DNA from: Zoroaster sp. YZ-2022
Lineage: Eukaryota; Echinodermata; Asteroidea; Forcipulatida; Zoroasteridae
Direction: 5' to 3'
Assembly: GCA_029582265.1 (NCBI GenBank)
Contig: CM055828.1
Coordinates: 14,729,777-14,793,776, forward strand
Length of the DNA: 64,000 nt
Of this stretch, positions 1 through 12,618 are shown one piece after another. The position numbers and the translations under genes were made by a program. A model generated the notes under the pieces. The model saw only the letters and a program-made list of their open reading frames with translations. It was not told the origin of the DNA and did not search any database. Each line of letters opens with the position of its first letter. Positions within the stretch are counted from its first letter, which is position 1.

Positions 1-94
1 TGTACGAACAAAAATTCTCGCAACCATCTAACTATGGGCAGACCAATTATAATGTTTATAACATGGAAGTCGGGGAAGTTGATAAATAAACTGG

Positions 95-320
95 TACACT
101 CTTAAAACTTAAGTGTTGAATCAACATTTTAAAGAGTTCGGTCAGTGACAACTCTTTATAATTTTGGATTTAACTTTTACAAGTGTTGAATTAACATTGA
201 TAAAGTTAGACTTAACTTAACTCCGTGTTAATTCAACAATTTCTTTGAGTTGAACTTTATAAAGTGTTGTCACTCACCGAACTCTTAAAAGGTTGATTCA
301 ACACTTTAGTTTTAAGAGTA
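95..320. mobile_element. Foldback MITE, TIR TACACTCTTAAAAC
   Basis: The two arms are inverted over about 60 bases: the left reads TACACTCTTAAAACTTAAG and the right ends GTTTTAAGAGTA. Both carry matching GTGTTGAATCAAC and GAGTTCGGT blocks. No coding sequence. The terminal motif is shared with the larger element at 18015-18868, so the two belong to one superfamily. TA at the ends suggests a Tc1/mariner-type origin (inference). Confidence 0.75.
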
Positions 321-1109
321 TACTCTGTGTCTTTTTGCGCGTTGTTTTCAGCTTAGTTATAATCTATCCGGCCAATCATAAGATCGGCAAGTCGGCAAAC
401 AAATGGGTACTTTGTATAAATTTACCCGTCATGAGCGCTCCGACCAGGGCAATTAGTCCGCGAAGTTAGTAAACAAACTACTATACTCTGCGCGTAAGCC
501 CGTTTTTCGGCGACGTTATAGCGGGTAATCCGGCCAGAAGGTGGGCAAGTCCCAATCCCAGTGACCGGCCAGCCAATCAGAAGATCTATATCAATCAGAA
601 GGTATATACCGAAGAATGTCGGCAAGTCGGACGGGCTAATCAGAAGGTTTATAGTGCAGATTGGCAGCAGCTGTGCCACAGAAGTTAGACACCACCAAGA
701 TGGCGCGGCGCGTGTAGCCCAGAATCCAAGATAGGGCATGTTACGGCTTTAAAAGTATAGATACAGAGAAAAAGGCAAATTAGCCTAAAATGTACCCCTG
801 GATAATACTAGATGTAAGTGGGTTAACTGAAAAAAGGTTGGAATTTAGGAATCACCGCTCACATAGCTAGATTAGCAGCACCATGTAATAGGTCTATGTC
901 TTGTTCGCCTACGGTTTTCAGCTTCAAGCTTGAACTGTAGAATACAGTTTGAGATGTCCAGAAGAGATGTTCGCATTAATTAGAGCATACTAGCACTGAT
1001 ATTTTGCAATTTTAACTGGACTTGTACGTAAGTGATTTTTACTGCTTTCCGGGAAATTACAGTGATATTAGAGCCCTAATACAAGAGTCACCACAAGCAA
1101 AGCCAATAA
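321..1109. other. No gene recognised
   Basis: Moderately GC-richer start (350-730) with three or four imperfect copies of an AATCAGAAG-TTATA motif around 375-650. A 105-codon minus frame over this stretch has no recognisable domain and is treated as chance. Nothing else is visible. Confidence 0.5.
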
Positions 1110-1640
1110 TGTTTTTTTATTTTTTTTTATTTTTTTTATTTTTTATATCCCTTATTCCAATATAGTTCTACACGATTGTAAACATTTACTAATTTCCGTC
1201 TATGTTCTATAACATGTTCTCTCCAGATGTCAATGTCCCAGAGAAGCTTCACATGGTCCATTTTTTTCTACCTTTTCCGGCACATGGTGGTACCACTTCG
1301 ATTGCACCTTGACACTGTGTTTCTTCCACAAATCTCAGTGGATCACCTTGGCCAAACATGTCGTGTCTGCCTTTGTACTCCGTCTGAGTATGCACTCTGC
1401 ATTCGCTGACAATGTGAAATACAGTCTGCTCCACCGCATTGCACATTCTGCACATAGGAGAGACATCTGATTTATCGATCCTTGCCTTCATCACATTCGT
1501 ACGTCCGCAGAGACTGGTCTTGATCTGCAGTAATCAGACCCTCGCTTTCTTTCTTTGGTTTTCCTCTCCTCAACCATTCCTAAGTCTTGCTGCTCGCCAC
1601 TTCTTCGGTACATCTCAGGAATCTCTTGTTCTTTCTTCTC
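1110..1640 (-). pseudogene. Decayed non-LTR retrotransposon (LINE) 3' fragment
   Basis: On the minus strand, 1249-1494 encodes the Cys-His end of a retrotransposon pol: C-R-M-C-N-A-V-E-Q-T-V-F-H-I-V-S-E-C, then a T-E-Y-K-G-R-H-D motif. This is the classical C-x2-C...H...C knuckle with the following ...YxxRHD found at the C-terminus of many LINE proteins. A shifted frame upstream reads ...ITADQDQSLRT, also typical of the family, so the ORF is frameshifted. The T-rich run at 1110-1147 is the complement of an A-rich tail. Truncated, non-functional relic. Confidence 0.75.
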
Positions 1641-1787
1641 TTCTTTGATTGTTGTACTCCTTTGGACCTAACTCTGCCTACATGTATTTCTGCCAACCTT
1701 CAACAACTTTTCCTGAGTACTGCTAACATGACACTGCAATCTCCTTCTTTCGATGTTAAATAAATAAAATAAGTTTAAATAAATAGT

Positions 1788-2330
1788 TTAGTACATGAAT
1801 ATCACAGTTTCCTTTTCCAATATGTTTTGTACATGAACGTCATTATTTACATTTTCTAATATGTTTTGTGCCTGTTGCCGGTCTTGACAAGCCAGGTGCT
1901 GCAGGGAGCTATAACCGATAGAGCTCCACTGTGTCCTAGGATGGCTTCTTGCCGGTCTTGACCAGCCGGGTGCTGCAGGGAGCTCTAACCTATAGAGCTT
2001 CACTGTGTTCTAGGATGGCCTCTTATCCCTTTTATTCCAACATGTGTGATTGCTGAATGTAACTATTTCCTTGTTCCATTATGTTTTGAACATGAGCTAT
2101 TTCCTTTTTTAAGAGTACATAATATAATTATTTCCCAATTCCAATATGTTTTGTACCAGAATATCATTATTAACTTTATCCAATGTGATAATATATGAAA
2201 ACAGAAACTTCTTATTCTTTATTCCATCATATTTCTATACACTGTAATGAATTCCTTATTCGTATGTTTTTGAACATGATAAAATTCATTTGTCTGTACG
2301 TATATTAAATGTTGTAACGGTACGTTATGG
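1788..2330. repeat. Degenerate tandem repeats and a 74-bp duplication
   Basis: Imperfect repeats of a TTCC-TTTCCAATATGTTTTGTACATGAA type unit recur through this stretch. Inside them a 74-bp segment (1875-1948) starting TTGCCGGTCTTGAC is repeated in tandem at 1949-2022 with few changes. No coding role is evident. Confidence 0.7.
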
Positions 2331-3655
2331 GATGGATTTTGTTTTTAAATTTGTTTATAAACCTGCTTAAAAGAGCACGCCAGAAGAACAAGCAAATAAT
2401 CCAAGGGGATAATAAAAGCCATTTTTATCCAAGCAAACCTACTTTAAATACGTTAAACATTAACAAAATAATGTGCAGGGCCATGTCTTTCTCATAAAAA
2501 GTGATGAGAAACATGGCCATTAGCATCACGCTGCAATCAGTCTTGCCGCACACTGAACTTCTTGTTGACCCTGCATTTGAACTGCTGGATGCCTTGGTCA
2601 CTGGTGTGATGGATTGTAGATGAGAGAGATTGTTCCAGACCCTAACAAATGTAGGGAGGAAAGCTTTCTCCCATCATGCAACGCAGCAAACGGACCCATT
2701 TAAAAAAAAATTAATGGGGCATTATGAAGGAAGTTATTTACAGGTACCAGTATAGTGTACATGACTTGTGGTAAAATATCTCTAAATGCATTTACATTAA
2801 TTGATAAGATTCAAGAGATATGTACAGAAAGCAACATGTGACCTGTCATGGATCACCTATACCCTCACCTGTACTACCCACCCTTTCAACTCCACACACT
2901 CAACCTCAAGGATCCTGGCTCCAGAATCAGAATCCTTCCCTCTACCTTCAGAGTTCCGGCATTCTCCTGAAGGTGATCAGAGTATACTGATCGAAACGTT
3001 CAGTTAAGCAAAGGTTCTTCTCAGAACCCCAAATACTTAAAAGAGATTTTCTCAATCTTACTATATTTATATTTTGTTTAAATTTTTTATATCAGCGGAT
3101 GATCCATACTAGGTTTAAATTTGTATTCCAAGATGTTCGATATGATTACCAGTTTAAAACTAATGAAACTGGTAGATGAAGCTCACTCAGTTTCTTAATA
3201 CCGTTAACTACTATTTGGACGTCGTCAATTCTACAAAACAACTCAAATTGGGCCAGTACTTCATATGTAACAACTACATTACATTTTTGAGATATTGGTT
3301 CCACTCTTATGTCATAATTTCCTTAATAATATATTTCACTCATCAGTTTTCTCACAGAAGTTCCATTATACCCAGTCAGCCTTACTCATCACAAAAAAAT
3401 AAAAAAATAATTTCACAAATTTGTTATAAGTACGCTATACAAGACAAAAATGCTGGTTACTCGCGTTACATTTTTCGGACATGCATAAAATGTGTTTTTC
3501 TCTTATAAAACGTAGATATAAAAAAATTATTGTTCCGAGTAAGCTCTGGGTATAATGCAACTACTGTGAAATATATATTATGGCATTAAGAGTAGGCCCA
3601 AAACCTGAAAAATGTAACGTTGAGTAACCATGTTATTGTCCTTAGCATAAATACA
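2331..3655. other. No gene recognised
   Basis: AT-rich sequence. A 110-codon frame at 3176-3508 (+) has no family signature and AT-driven composition, so it is regarded as chance. A short hairpin GGTTCTTCTCAGAACC lies at about 3012-3027. Confidence 0.45.
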
Positions 3656-3909
3656 TTAAAAGAACAATATCGTCATGATCAAAGCAGACTTTCGACAGGA
3701 CATGGAATCGGTGGCTGATTATTAAGCAGCCATACTGGCTCATTATTTATGCATCAGCCACAGTAATATGATGTTATCGCATCCTGTTATCTCAGCCAGC
3801 GTGCGCTCGTGTGGTATTATTTTTAGTCACCGAGTTCATCTCAAACTAGGACACCGATTCCACGCCCTATCGACGGTCTTCTCTGATCGTGACGATATTG
3901 TCCCTTTAA
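3656..3909. mobile_element. TTAA-flanked MITE, copy 1
   Basis: The ends are TTAAAAGAACAATATCGTC and GACGATATTGTCCCTTTAA, an inverted pair bounded by TTAA. Internal matches to 11315-11596 and 32783-33004 (GGTATTATTTT-AGTCAC, ATCTCAAACTAGGA) show one family. TTAA target sites are typical of piggyBac-type elements; assignment is inferred from the ends only. Confidence 0.75.
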
Positions 3910-6350
3910 TGTACATTTCTATAGACATATTATTGTAGCTCGAATGACTCTGTATATAGCACACCTGGAGGGACAAAGACAATGCGCACACGTTTTATAC
4001 TTCGGTATTAAGTTGGTGTTACATAATTACACTATGGAGGTTTTTTCCACTATACAATAACCAGGTGAAATGTAATAATCATAATAACATGAGCGTGAAA
4101 TGAAACAGCCAAAGGGTGATGTTCATACATAATAGACAATGAAGTAGCGTCAACACATTGACAGTGGTGTATACCGCCTTTAATTTGCATTCACAATATA
4201 TCTTTAATTGAGTAAATTACTCTGTGTGTTTTCGTATAATTATTGCAGCCTGACGTAATAGTAACATAACATTATGCCCCAACTATTGCCGGTTCTGAGC
4301 AATGAAGTTTTTTATAAAAACAAAAATCTTATCATAAGATATTATATTGAATACTGACATGAAGTAAAGGATCTATGAAATAGGAATTGTTTAAATTCAC
4401 AACTCTTTGTACAACATGTTGATATAATTTGTCCACCTTGTAATTACCAATTGTCCACCCTGTAATTTTCTTGAGCAAATTAGTGATCTCATAGCGGAAT
4501 CAAATGTAACGTCATGATTGATTGAATTAATACAGTATACCAAATCTTCACTTTAGACTTTCTTTTTTATTTATACCAGTACTGTACAAAAGCATGGACA
4601 TTTGATAAAATATGTATCTTCGTAAAACGTCATGGGCTCTTTAAAAAGCCCAATCATGGAACTGAAATGTTGTTTTGTCGTATACGTTGTCGAGACGATT
4701 CCCTGTATAATGCCAACATCTCTACATACATCATCTACGCCAGCTCTATGACGGTATAAATACATTTACAGTCATCAGGGTGACAGGGTATGCTGTCGTG
4801 GCAGAATCAATGTAGCAACTTTCCAAAATGTGCATGGTTAACTCATGCATGGATTGAATGATGCTACTTGGAATTAAGGATTGCATTATTTCAAGATTTT
4901 ATAATTAATTTATATATCAGTTATGTACCTAATGAAATTATGCCTATGAGCCCACGTCTACACGTTTTTGAAACCTCTAAAATTATTCATTGCCATGAAC
5001 TTAAAAAAATAATAAAGTGCATGCACACCTAAACACCATTGACTGTATATTGCGATCATCCCCGTTCAAATTTTATGACCTAAATCCAACACAACAACGT
5101 AATCTGATTTATATTTTCCTATATCATGAACTGAAGCATAGTTGATTTCCCTTGGCACGACCATTCTTATAAAGAGTTTATTCCTTCCAGCTAAGTTATT
5201 AGAGATTTGGGAGTAAAGACCTGTGCCGACCAAAGCTTGATGAAAAGTATAAATTTCCTTGTGGATTTCACAGCCGCTTTGACGCCTTACATAAATTGAT
5301 TAAAATGAAATATATTATTACATTCTGTTCATACATGCTGGAGTAATACAATTCCAATTAAAAACTTAATATTTCATATATATGTTAAACATATTTAATA
5401 AAGAAAAATGGGATGATTTGGTACTTTAACTTCTGGGAAGTCTAGAGCACCTACATAAGGCGATGTAAGTAACTTGTTGACACAATAGTACTTTACTTCT
5501 GTCTGAGAAGAATATTGAAGCATTCCCACACCGTCACAGCATAAATAACACAATGCTAAAAAACACCTGCACGATCTCTGGTTTTTACAATGAATCATAA
5601 CCGACGCTTAACCGTCACTTAATTAGTATATTAACCAAGCTTCAGAATTATTTTAAGAATTTGTTTCCTTTCCGAGCAAGTACAGCTCTTTTAGAAGCGT
5701 TTTATTTATACTTTTGGAACACGATTACGATTGCTTCAGTAATTAGCATGTTCATTCTACCGATCAAATTATATTTCTGTGTGACAAAATAGTAGTGTCA
5801 CCCTTTAAGGGAAGCATAACCTATGTGTATCCTTCTTTTGTACCATGGGCAAGGGTATCATTCACCCAGTCACTCAGTCAATGACGCAATACCAACCTCC
5901 CCTACCCCCACAAAAAAACCTGATTCCCTCGTAAAGTATTTGAGAAGTTACATTTTGGGGCTTGGGTGTGTAAAGAAAATTACAAAAAACAATTACATGG
6001 ACAAATACAATTTCGTGTTTTATCACCAGGAAAAATACATTCCTAGTTTATATGCGCGTTTGACAATATGCCATCAAATATTGCTTCAAATCATACTCAA
6101 ACTATTCGCACGTGGGCTGTACAAACAATAATGTAGACGTACATATATTCTACTTACAGAGGTGCAAGAAAAGTACGTCAATGCCAACAATATCACGTGG
6201 ATATTTGTCTGGAGTAGATGATCGTGTTATAATATGATTGCACTGAAGTTACTGTTTTACTGTTTATGCAGTGTCGGTAGATGATTTTGTATCGGGAAGG
6301 ATAGGGTTAGAGCCTGGGTAACACACTCATAAAACCATTATACGCTATAG
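3910..6350. other. No gene recognised
   Basis: AT-rich sequence with only short frames. The 102-codon frame at 5823-6131 (+) and the minus frames at 4571-4765 and 5395-5598 show no recognisable domain, signal peptide or clear splice context. Confidence 0.4.
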
Positions 6351-6490
6351 ATTAGGTTGGCAAAACTGCTTCTAAAAGTATCATTACTGTTTTGAATCAA
6401 GATGTACATTAAACAACAAAGCTGTAAAAGTTTCTTATTTAATTGTGTCGTTATTGAAGCAATTGTGAGAATGCATTCAAATTTTTCGTA
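6351..6490 (+). repeat. Dispersed repeat family (GAATCAAGAT type), copy
   Basis: Carries the order GGCAAAACTGCTTCTAAAAG, then TTTGAATCAAGAT, then ACATTAAACAACAAA, then a GTTTC block. The same order recurs near 17762, 45885, 47200 and 48560 in this window, with inverted pieces near 49430 and 51070. Mosaic, non-coding, probably derived from one old MITE family. Confidence 0.65.
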
Positions 6491-7577
6491 TTCATTATAA
6501 CATAGGCCTATTCGTTATACACAGTTTATAGTAAATCAGACGAAAATATTTTATAGGATGTTTGATACTTTTTACGTTATTGTATTTTTTGTTTACTAAT
6601 GGTGCATGACGCTTTAACGGTAGCAAAACTGTCACTCTGATCCTGTGCGAAATTATGCGAAATTATTGCCAAGATATTCACGATTTTTTAAACTGAAAAT
6701 TCGAACCTCGTCGCTATCAGGTGATACTTGATCCATTGTAGAAATTGTGTATAGTCTAAACTTTTAAGGCACTTTTTAACTGACTTGTGGCTTTTACTTA
6801 CAGAGTAAAGTAATTTAATCTTCATTGGTATAATGTAAAACTAGTCAATTATAGCAAATGTGGCAAGTTTGGATGTGGGTTTAGTGAAGCAATCAATATT
6901 CAGAGAGCCTTTAACCTGCAAGACAAACAAACATACACTCATGATGTCCTAAAAGCTCTGTAAGGTACTAATGACTTTGACGTTTATAAATAACCACAAT
7001 TTCCATAATTGAGTTTCTTATCTATTTGGGGTTAAATTTTTAATACAGTACAATTTCATCTTAATTCTAATATCGCTGCCTAAAATGGTGATTTGGAAGG
7101 TAAATTACGCTATATTGATAGTATTCCTCAACCTTCTAATCAAATGAGGCTTGACCAAAATGGATCAATTTATATTAAATGGCATACTCGGAAGAAATGT
7201 TGACGTGTCCCAATGAAATATTAAAGATAATTATTTTGTAAAAGTACGATCTCGTGAAGAGCGTATATGAAATATTCAAACCATGGCTTTTAAAAATGAT
7301 TGGGCGAGCCGGGGGAGAAGGGGTTATGTAGCCCTTCACCTTTTTATTGTCAAGCATGTAAATTTATGTTTTTGGGTGTCTCCCCTTTTTAGTCCTGAGC
7401 CCCGGCCCTCACCTTTTCGCCACCCTGTATACGCCCCTGATGTTCCGTGAGTTTCGCAATTTAATTTTTTTTCCATCGGTACTATTAAACAATCCTTTTC
7501 ATTAATGTTTTTACCTGTTGGTTATATACACTGTTGGGTTTTTTTCTTTAAGCTCCTGTCCCCTCAAAATTGCTGAC
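6491..7577. other. No gene recognised
   Basis: Low-complexity AT-rich DNA. From 7290 to 7440 there are degenerate pieces (GGGGGAGAAGGGGTTATG, TATACGCCCCTGATG) resembling ends of the GCGTAAAT MITE family, but no full element can be delimited. Confidence 0.4.
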
Positions 7578-7946
7578 CAGTGGCGTAAATTCGTGTTGAA
7601 AAGTGTGGGGGATGATATTAAAATTTGTTTGCATAATGTACAACGAAGTACTGGATTTCGAATGTCGCTCATGCCTATTGGCATGCCTATGGGGGAGAGG
7701 GGTTGAACCCCCCCCCCCCCTGTGGTTATGCCACTAGTGCACAACCAATCAGAATCCCACGGCTATTATAAAGGTGACACCAACACAGACAAACAAACAG
7801 ACAATAAATATTTAAACAAACCAAATTTCACCCCTTTTTTGCACGAATTATTCGCTTATTATTATTTTAGATCCTATGGACCATCCCTCCGGGCTAAAAA
7901 GTGTGGGGTATATATTCCCTCCTCTATCCCCTGGGATTTACGCCCA
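7578..7946. mobile_element. GCGTAAAT-type MITE, copy 1 (with internal insertion)
   Basis: The left end CAGTGGCGTAAATTCGTGTT and the right end GGGATTTACGCCCATG are inverted. Subterminal AAGTGTGGGGGATGAT and CCATCCCTCCGG blocks match the shorter copy at 13394-13594. Extra internal sequence, including a C14 run near 7709-7722, makes it longer than copy 2 and probably marks a nested insertion. Confidence 0.65.
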
Positions 7947-8810
7947 TGTTGCTGACTAAAATGGGTCTGTTAATAATTCTCTTCCATACTGATCAGCACA
8001 TAATGCGAGTTAGAATTATCAACATTATGCACAGCTAAATGATGAACATACACTCATGACTGATTAACACGGTGGCATCGATTAAGCATCAATTAATCAA
8101 ACATAATCCTTAAAAATGCAACATGATTCCCTTTGTTAAGCTGCTGCAAAATTAATTTATTCTCCTGAATTGTATGCCGAGGGAAAAGGGCAGCTGAGAC
8201 ATCATACAACGTAATACCACTACATATTTGCTTTTATAGGCTCTTGATTGAGTTATGAAGAGCTTTCTCGGGGAGAATTACCGAGAGTTATCTTACATTA
8301 GCCATTGAGTGCGAATGCAAATTTACAACGAGAAACGAAATTGAATTGGCTCTTCATTGTTCAAACCGATTGATAACGAATATACCGATATTATCTGCCT
8401 TTTTTCATGTTAATGTAAAGGAACTACTGAAGAAGCACTTTTTTAAGGAATAAGAAATGAGTAGTTTCTGGAAACTAGCTATTTTCTGTTTTGTATTGTT
8501 TTGTATTTGCCTGAAGCTGGAGTACAATTTTTTTTACTTTGACCTTTTTTGTGTGCGTTTTCAGGTATGGGAAGAACATTGCACGCCCTCCGTATTTTCT
8601 CAAAAGAGCTGGTCCAAAATGTCCTACATGTTGGGCTTGTTGTCCTTTATGGACAGACTAGATACCCCTTATATTAATTAAGAATTAATTGAATTAGGAA
8701 CTGCACTATTTATGTATAAAAAGGTCTTGAAAATGTTGGTTTGCCTCATTTCTTGAAATAGCCTACTGCTGAATGCAAATAATATACATGTAACCTTTTT
8801 TATACGTCTG
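7947..8810. other. No gene recognised
   Basis: No recognised element. A short frame at 8457-8681 (+) starts with a hydrophobic stretch. An acceptor-like TGCGTTTTCAG ends at 8563, but neither the frame nor the downstream cysteine-containing reading matches a known family. Confidence 0.35.
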
Positions 8811-9464
8811 TTCCGGACCATAATGTCCGCAAGTACCCATTACGTCCGCGGGCCCATTACGTCCGCTGGCCCATTACGTACGCGGGCCCATTATGTCCGA
8901 CCCATTACGTCCGCGGGCCCATAACTCAAATAATGTTTGAACACGTAACGTTGGGGAAGTTAAAACCAATTACTTAGAACAATTTCATGTCAGAGCGCTC
9001 TACTGCAAAATTGGGTTGTTAAAACCACTGGTGTTAATTTAATAAAGTGTTTTTGCATTGTAAGTATTTACAGTGCAAAAACTGGTATGTTAAATAGTAC
9101 ACCAGTGGTGCTCATATGAAGCACGATAATTCAGACTTTAACACCAGTGGTTTTTAACAACCCAATTTTGCAGTAGAGCGCTGTGCCATGAAATTGTTCT
9201 AAGTAATTGGTTTTAACTTCCCCAACGTTACGTGTTCAAACATTATTTGAGTTATGGGCCCGCGGACGTAATGGGTCGGACATAATGGGCCCGCGGACGT
9301 AATGGGTCGGACGTAATGGGCCCGCGGACGTAATGGGTCGGACGTAATGGGCCCGCGGACGTAATGGGTCGGACGTAATGGGCCCGCGGACGTAATGGGT
9401 CGGACATAATGGGCCCAAATCGGTTCGCGGACATAATGGTACTTGCGGACATTATGGTCCGGAA
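8811..9464. mobile_element. Large foldback element with GC-rich tandem arms
   Basis: The terminus TTCCGGACCATAATGTCCGC (8811) is inverted at 9445-9464. Both arms then carry GGGCCCGCGGACGTAAT-type repeats, an ACACGTAACGTTGGGGAAG block, a GAACAATTTCATG block, and an innermost GTTAAAACCACTGGTGTTA. The loop is about 9041-9138. The right arm has five 31-bp units (9256-9410) and the left arm has fewer, so the arms have diverged in copy number. No transposase. The overlapping minus-strand frames at 9199-9630 are translations of the repeats, not genes. Confidence 0.85.
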
Positions 9465-11314
9465 CATACGTCACACTTAGATACAGTTGCTGCCGAATTT
9501 GGCTTAAAGTCAAAGTTTCAACGAATGTGATTATTCCATGCATGATAGCGATGTACACAATGTGATGGAGAAAATCTAAAATCCCTTTGTATAAATTGCC
9601 TATAGAGAACTGACACAGTTCCTCTTGCAAGATGTTTCTGTGAATAAAATAAAAATAAAAATGTTGGATTGTGAAAGAATTGACTTTTTAAGTGATTTCC
9701 TTTTATTTTGAAATGAAAATGTATTTTGTTTGGAAACTTCATGCCAATGCGATCCATTGTAAAATAAAGGAAGGACCTTTCGCCTGCACACCCACAATTT
9801 TTTAAACAAAATCACCCAGGTCCTTAAAAGGAGGTAACAAATAAGACAATATCACTTTACATGAATGTAGAAAAGTTTGAGTATTTTTGTGAATATTACT
9901 TATTATAAAGGGAAGGTTCAACATTGGTATGTAGAAGAAATACATATGGCATTCATTTCAACCCCCTAATTTTAATGACATAGAACATCAAATGAGTATT
10001 TGCCGGACGGCAATTTTTGGAGTCTTGGAGGGCAATGTTTTTTATAACTGACTGTTATCTGTATCCGGTAAGTTTGATAAATGTTAAATGATTCCCTCAT
10101 TAAAATGAATTGGTATAATGATATGAAACAGTTCCATCATGAACGCTCTGAATGCTCGAAGAACGCGGTCAGTTCATCAGAATTTCTGAAAGGAAGCTTG
10201 CAAATTGTATGCACGATCTGTGTTGTAAAAGACCTGTCATAAAGTTATACATGTAACAATTTCAAGTCTCATTTCAATTATTTGCTATATGAAAGATTTA
10301 TTAAACATTTTCTGGTATTTGTATAAGAATAACCAGGCAAAGTACATTTGTATTTGATCGTTATGTCGATCATCATCATTCATGAAATTCACAAAAACTG
10401 TATAGTTTTTCCACTTGTATCCACATTTTCTTGCTCAATATGATTTCATGATTACACAGCAAACAAAATTATTGAGAAGGATAGGGCCTAGTACCATTTT
10501 TGGTAGCATAATTTACGTTTATCCACAATTTTCTTTCCATAAATATGAATCTCAACTTGGAATGGTAGAACGCACAAAAGCCGGTATACAAACCTGGCCC
10601 ACACTCACACTCATTGGATTATATGAAGTGGCCTGTTGTTGGCAGACCACGTGAGATTCAAACTAAATCCGCTTACCCTATGGCCCAACCAAACAACTAT
10701 GCATGGTGTAAAGGTGTGAATTGAAGGGTGGTTAACTTATGAAAACCCGAAGCTCTCGGGTTTTCTCACACACTGTAATACGGGATAACATTTACGAAAG
10801 TGTGTCACAAATGGGGGTAAAATAGCTGTACCGTTGGCATTTATTTTTTGGGGGAAATGGCTGCAATTGGTGTCACGCCCCTTACTGTGTGCCAAAGTCC
10901 ATTTTATGTGAACAATTCCGTTAGCAAGCAATGGCGTTAATTTTCAAAAATGGTCGCCAAAATGTATCCAAGGACATACCCTAACTATGTACCAAATTTA
11001 CCCTAACTATGTCCCAAATTTCATGTTTTTATTATCAGGCACTATGTATGCGCATATCTGCTGGACTCCGCCAAGGTGGCAGTGCCAGGATTAAGATGTC
11101 ACACAAAAAATGTAATCACTTCTTTAAAAGAAAATCAACACGGTTTGGACAGAATAATATGTCGAGTACGAGTAGGAATTGAGCACTAAACCTCTGAACG
11201 TCCCTCTAATATTGAAGTGTCCATAATTATAGATCTACACCCATCTTAAAGATAAACGTTGCCCAGATAGTGTAACGTCTTTCGCTACAAACCTTCACGG
11301 CTCTTGAAAAATAC
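9465..11314. other. No gene recognised
   Basis: Nothing assignable. 9905-9940 (AAAGGGAAGGTTCAACATTGG) resembles the end of the dispersed GAATCAAGAT family. A 9-bp-stem hairpin (AAAACCCGA/TCGGGTTTT) lies at about 10740-10762, and a CCCTAACTATGT-CCAAATTT pair at 10978-11022. Confidence 0.4.
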
Positions 11315-11596
11315 TTAAAGGGGGTATATCGTCACGATCAGAGCAGGTTTGCGGCTTGACATTGAATCCCAAACTATGAACTCAGATGAACCCAGTGACT
11401 GAAAAAATATACCACGAGCACGCGCTGGCCAGCATAAGTCAGTCGCGGTAACGGGATCTGGCGCGCCCTGTTATCTAGGCCAGCGCGTGCTCGTGGGGTA
11501 TTATTTTCAGTCACTGGGTTCATCTGAGTTCTATTAGTTCGGGATTCAATGTCAAGCCACAAGCCTGTTCTGATCTTGACATTATACCCCTTTTAA
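11315..11596. mobile_element. TTAA-flanked MITE, copy 2
   Basis: TTAAAGGGGGTATATCGTC at the left and ACCCCTTTTAA at the right are inverted within TTAA. The arms pair over about 100 bases, including ATTGAATCCC, CCCAGTGACTGAAAA and CGAGCACGCGCTGGCC blocks, around a short centre. It is the most symmetric of the three copies. The minus-strand frame at 11374-11562 is a by-product. Confidence 0.8.
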
Positions 11597-12564
11597 GTCT
11601 TACAAATTTCTAAAAACAAAATTATTAAAATTAAGAATAATTATTATTTTTTTTTTTAGAGTGTAGGCACGGTGGTTGAACCTTCAAGCAAAGATTAAAA
11701 CAAAGTACGACTTAGTGTTATATAATCACTCATATTCAGTATACAAATATTACTGTTAATCATATCACAGAAAGGTCGCTTTCCCGAAGTAAAAAGGTAG
11801 ATAAATACAAAGACACCTTATACACTGATCTGATTAAAACCTTGACATTTCCTTCATTAATTTATTTATATTATAATATACATGAAAATAAAGCTTTAAT
11901 AATCTCGTCTCAGATAGTTTAATTTCCTAGACTGACCAAGTTGAGCTTTCCCATTGGCGTCGACATTTTAATGGATGAGAATTCGTTTGGTATTGTAACA
12001 AAATGACGTAATTCACCCACTGCAATCAAATTGAAGACGACAGGCCCTGCCTCCGTGAATATTGAATTCGAGAGCACAGTTGGTCAAATAAACAAGGAAA
12101 TCCCACATGCAACGTGAAGACGTGAGAAAATAAAAGTTGTATTAATAAAGAGTAGATAAAGAAGAGTAGACAAATTGGTAAGGTAATTTGCAGAGAAATT
12201 TTTGAGTCTGAGTAATATTGTGCTTCATCACGATAATTATGCCGTAGTTACTAGATTAGTTGCTATGGACATTTAGCTGGTGGCACCATGTGGTCACTTG
12301 TAGTTTCTGATTGATAAATATAAATATTATTTTCACACAAGACTTGTACCATTGAGAGTGACATCTTTTTAAGAATCAGAAAGTTAATTCATTCAAGAGA
12401 ACCATCCAATTTCTTCAGGTTTCTCTTGATTAAAGCAAAGAAAAAGGTAAATGTACTTCAACGCCATCGTAAACAGACGGCCGTTTTGTGAGTAACCTCG
12501 TGATTTTACACGCATTCACAAACGCTGATCTGAACTAATTATTTTCTGCAAAGCGATATGTCAG
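11597..12564. other. No gene recognised
   Basis: AT-rich sequence without a recognisable gene or repeat. Confidence 0.4.
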
Positions 12565-12618
12565 TTGGAACTAAGGTATTCTAAAAACCATTCCGTTCCC
12601 CAGCACAGTCGAGGCACA

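Noticed and set aside
3176..3508. 110-codon frame as a gene
   Set aside because: AT-driven composition, no recognisable domain, no splice or start context.
8457..8681. Small secreted or membrane protein exon, or cysteine-rich exon starting at 8564
   Set aside because: An acceptor-like tract exists, but no frame matches a family and the hydrophobic start is low-complexity Phe/Cys from T-rich DNA.
9199..9630. 143-codon minus frame with repeated H-Y-V-R-P-I-T
   Set aside because: It reads the 31-bp repeats of the foldback element in one of several open frames; similar frames exist in other registers.
10740..10762. Hairpin resembling a bacterial terminator
   Set aside because: The genome is clearly eukaryotic and no transcript ends here that I can identify.
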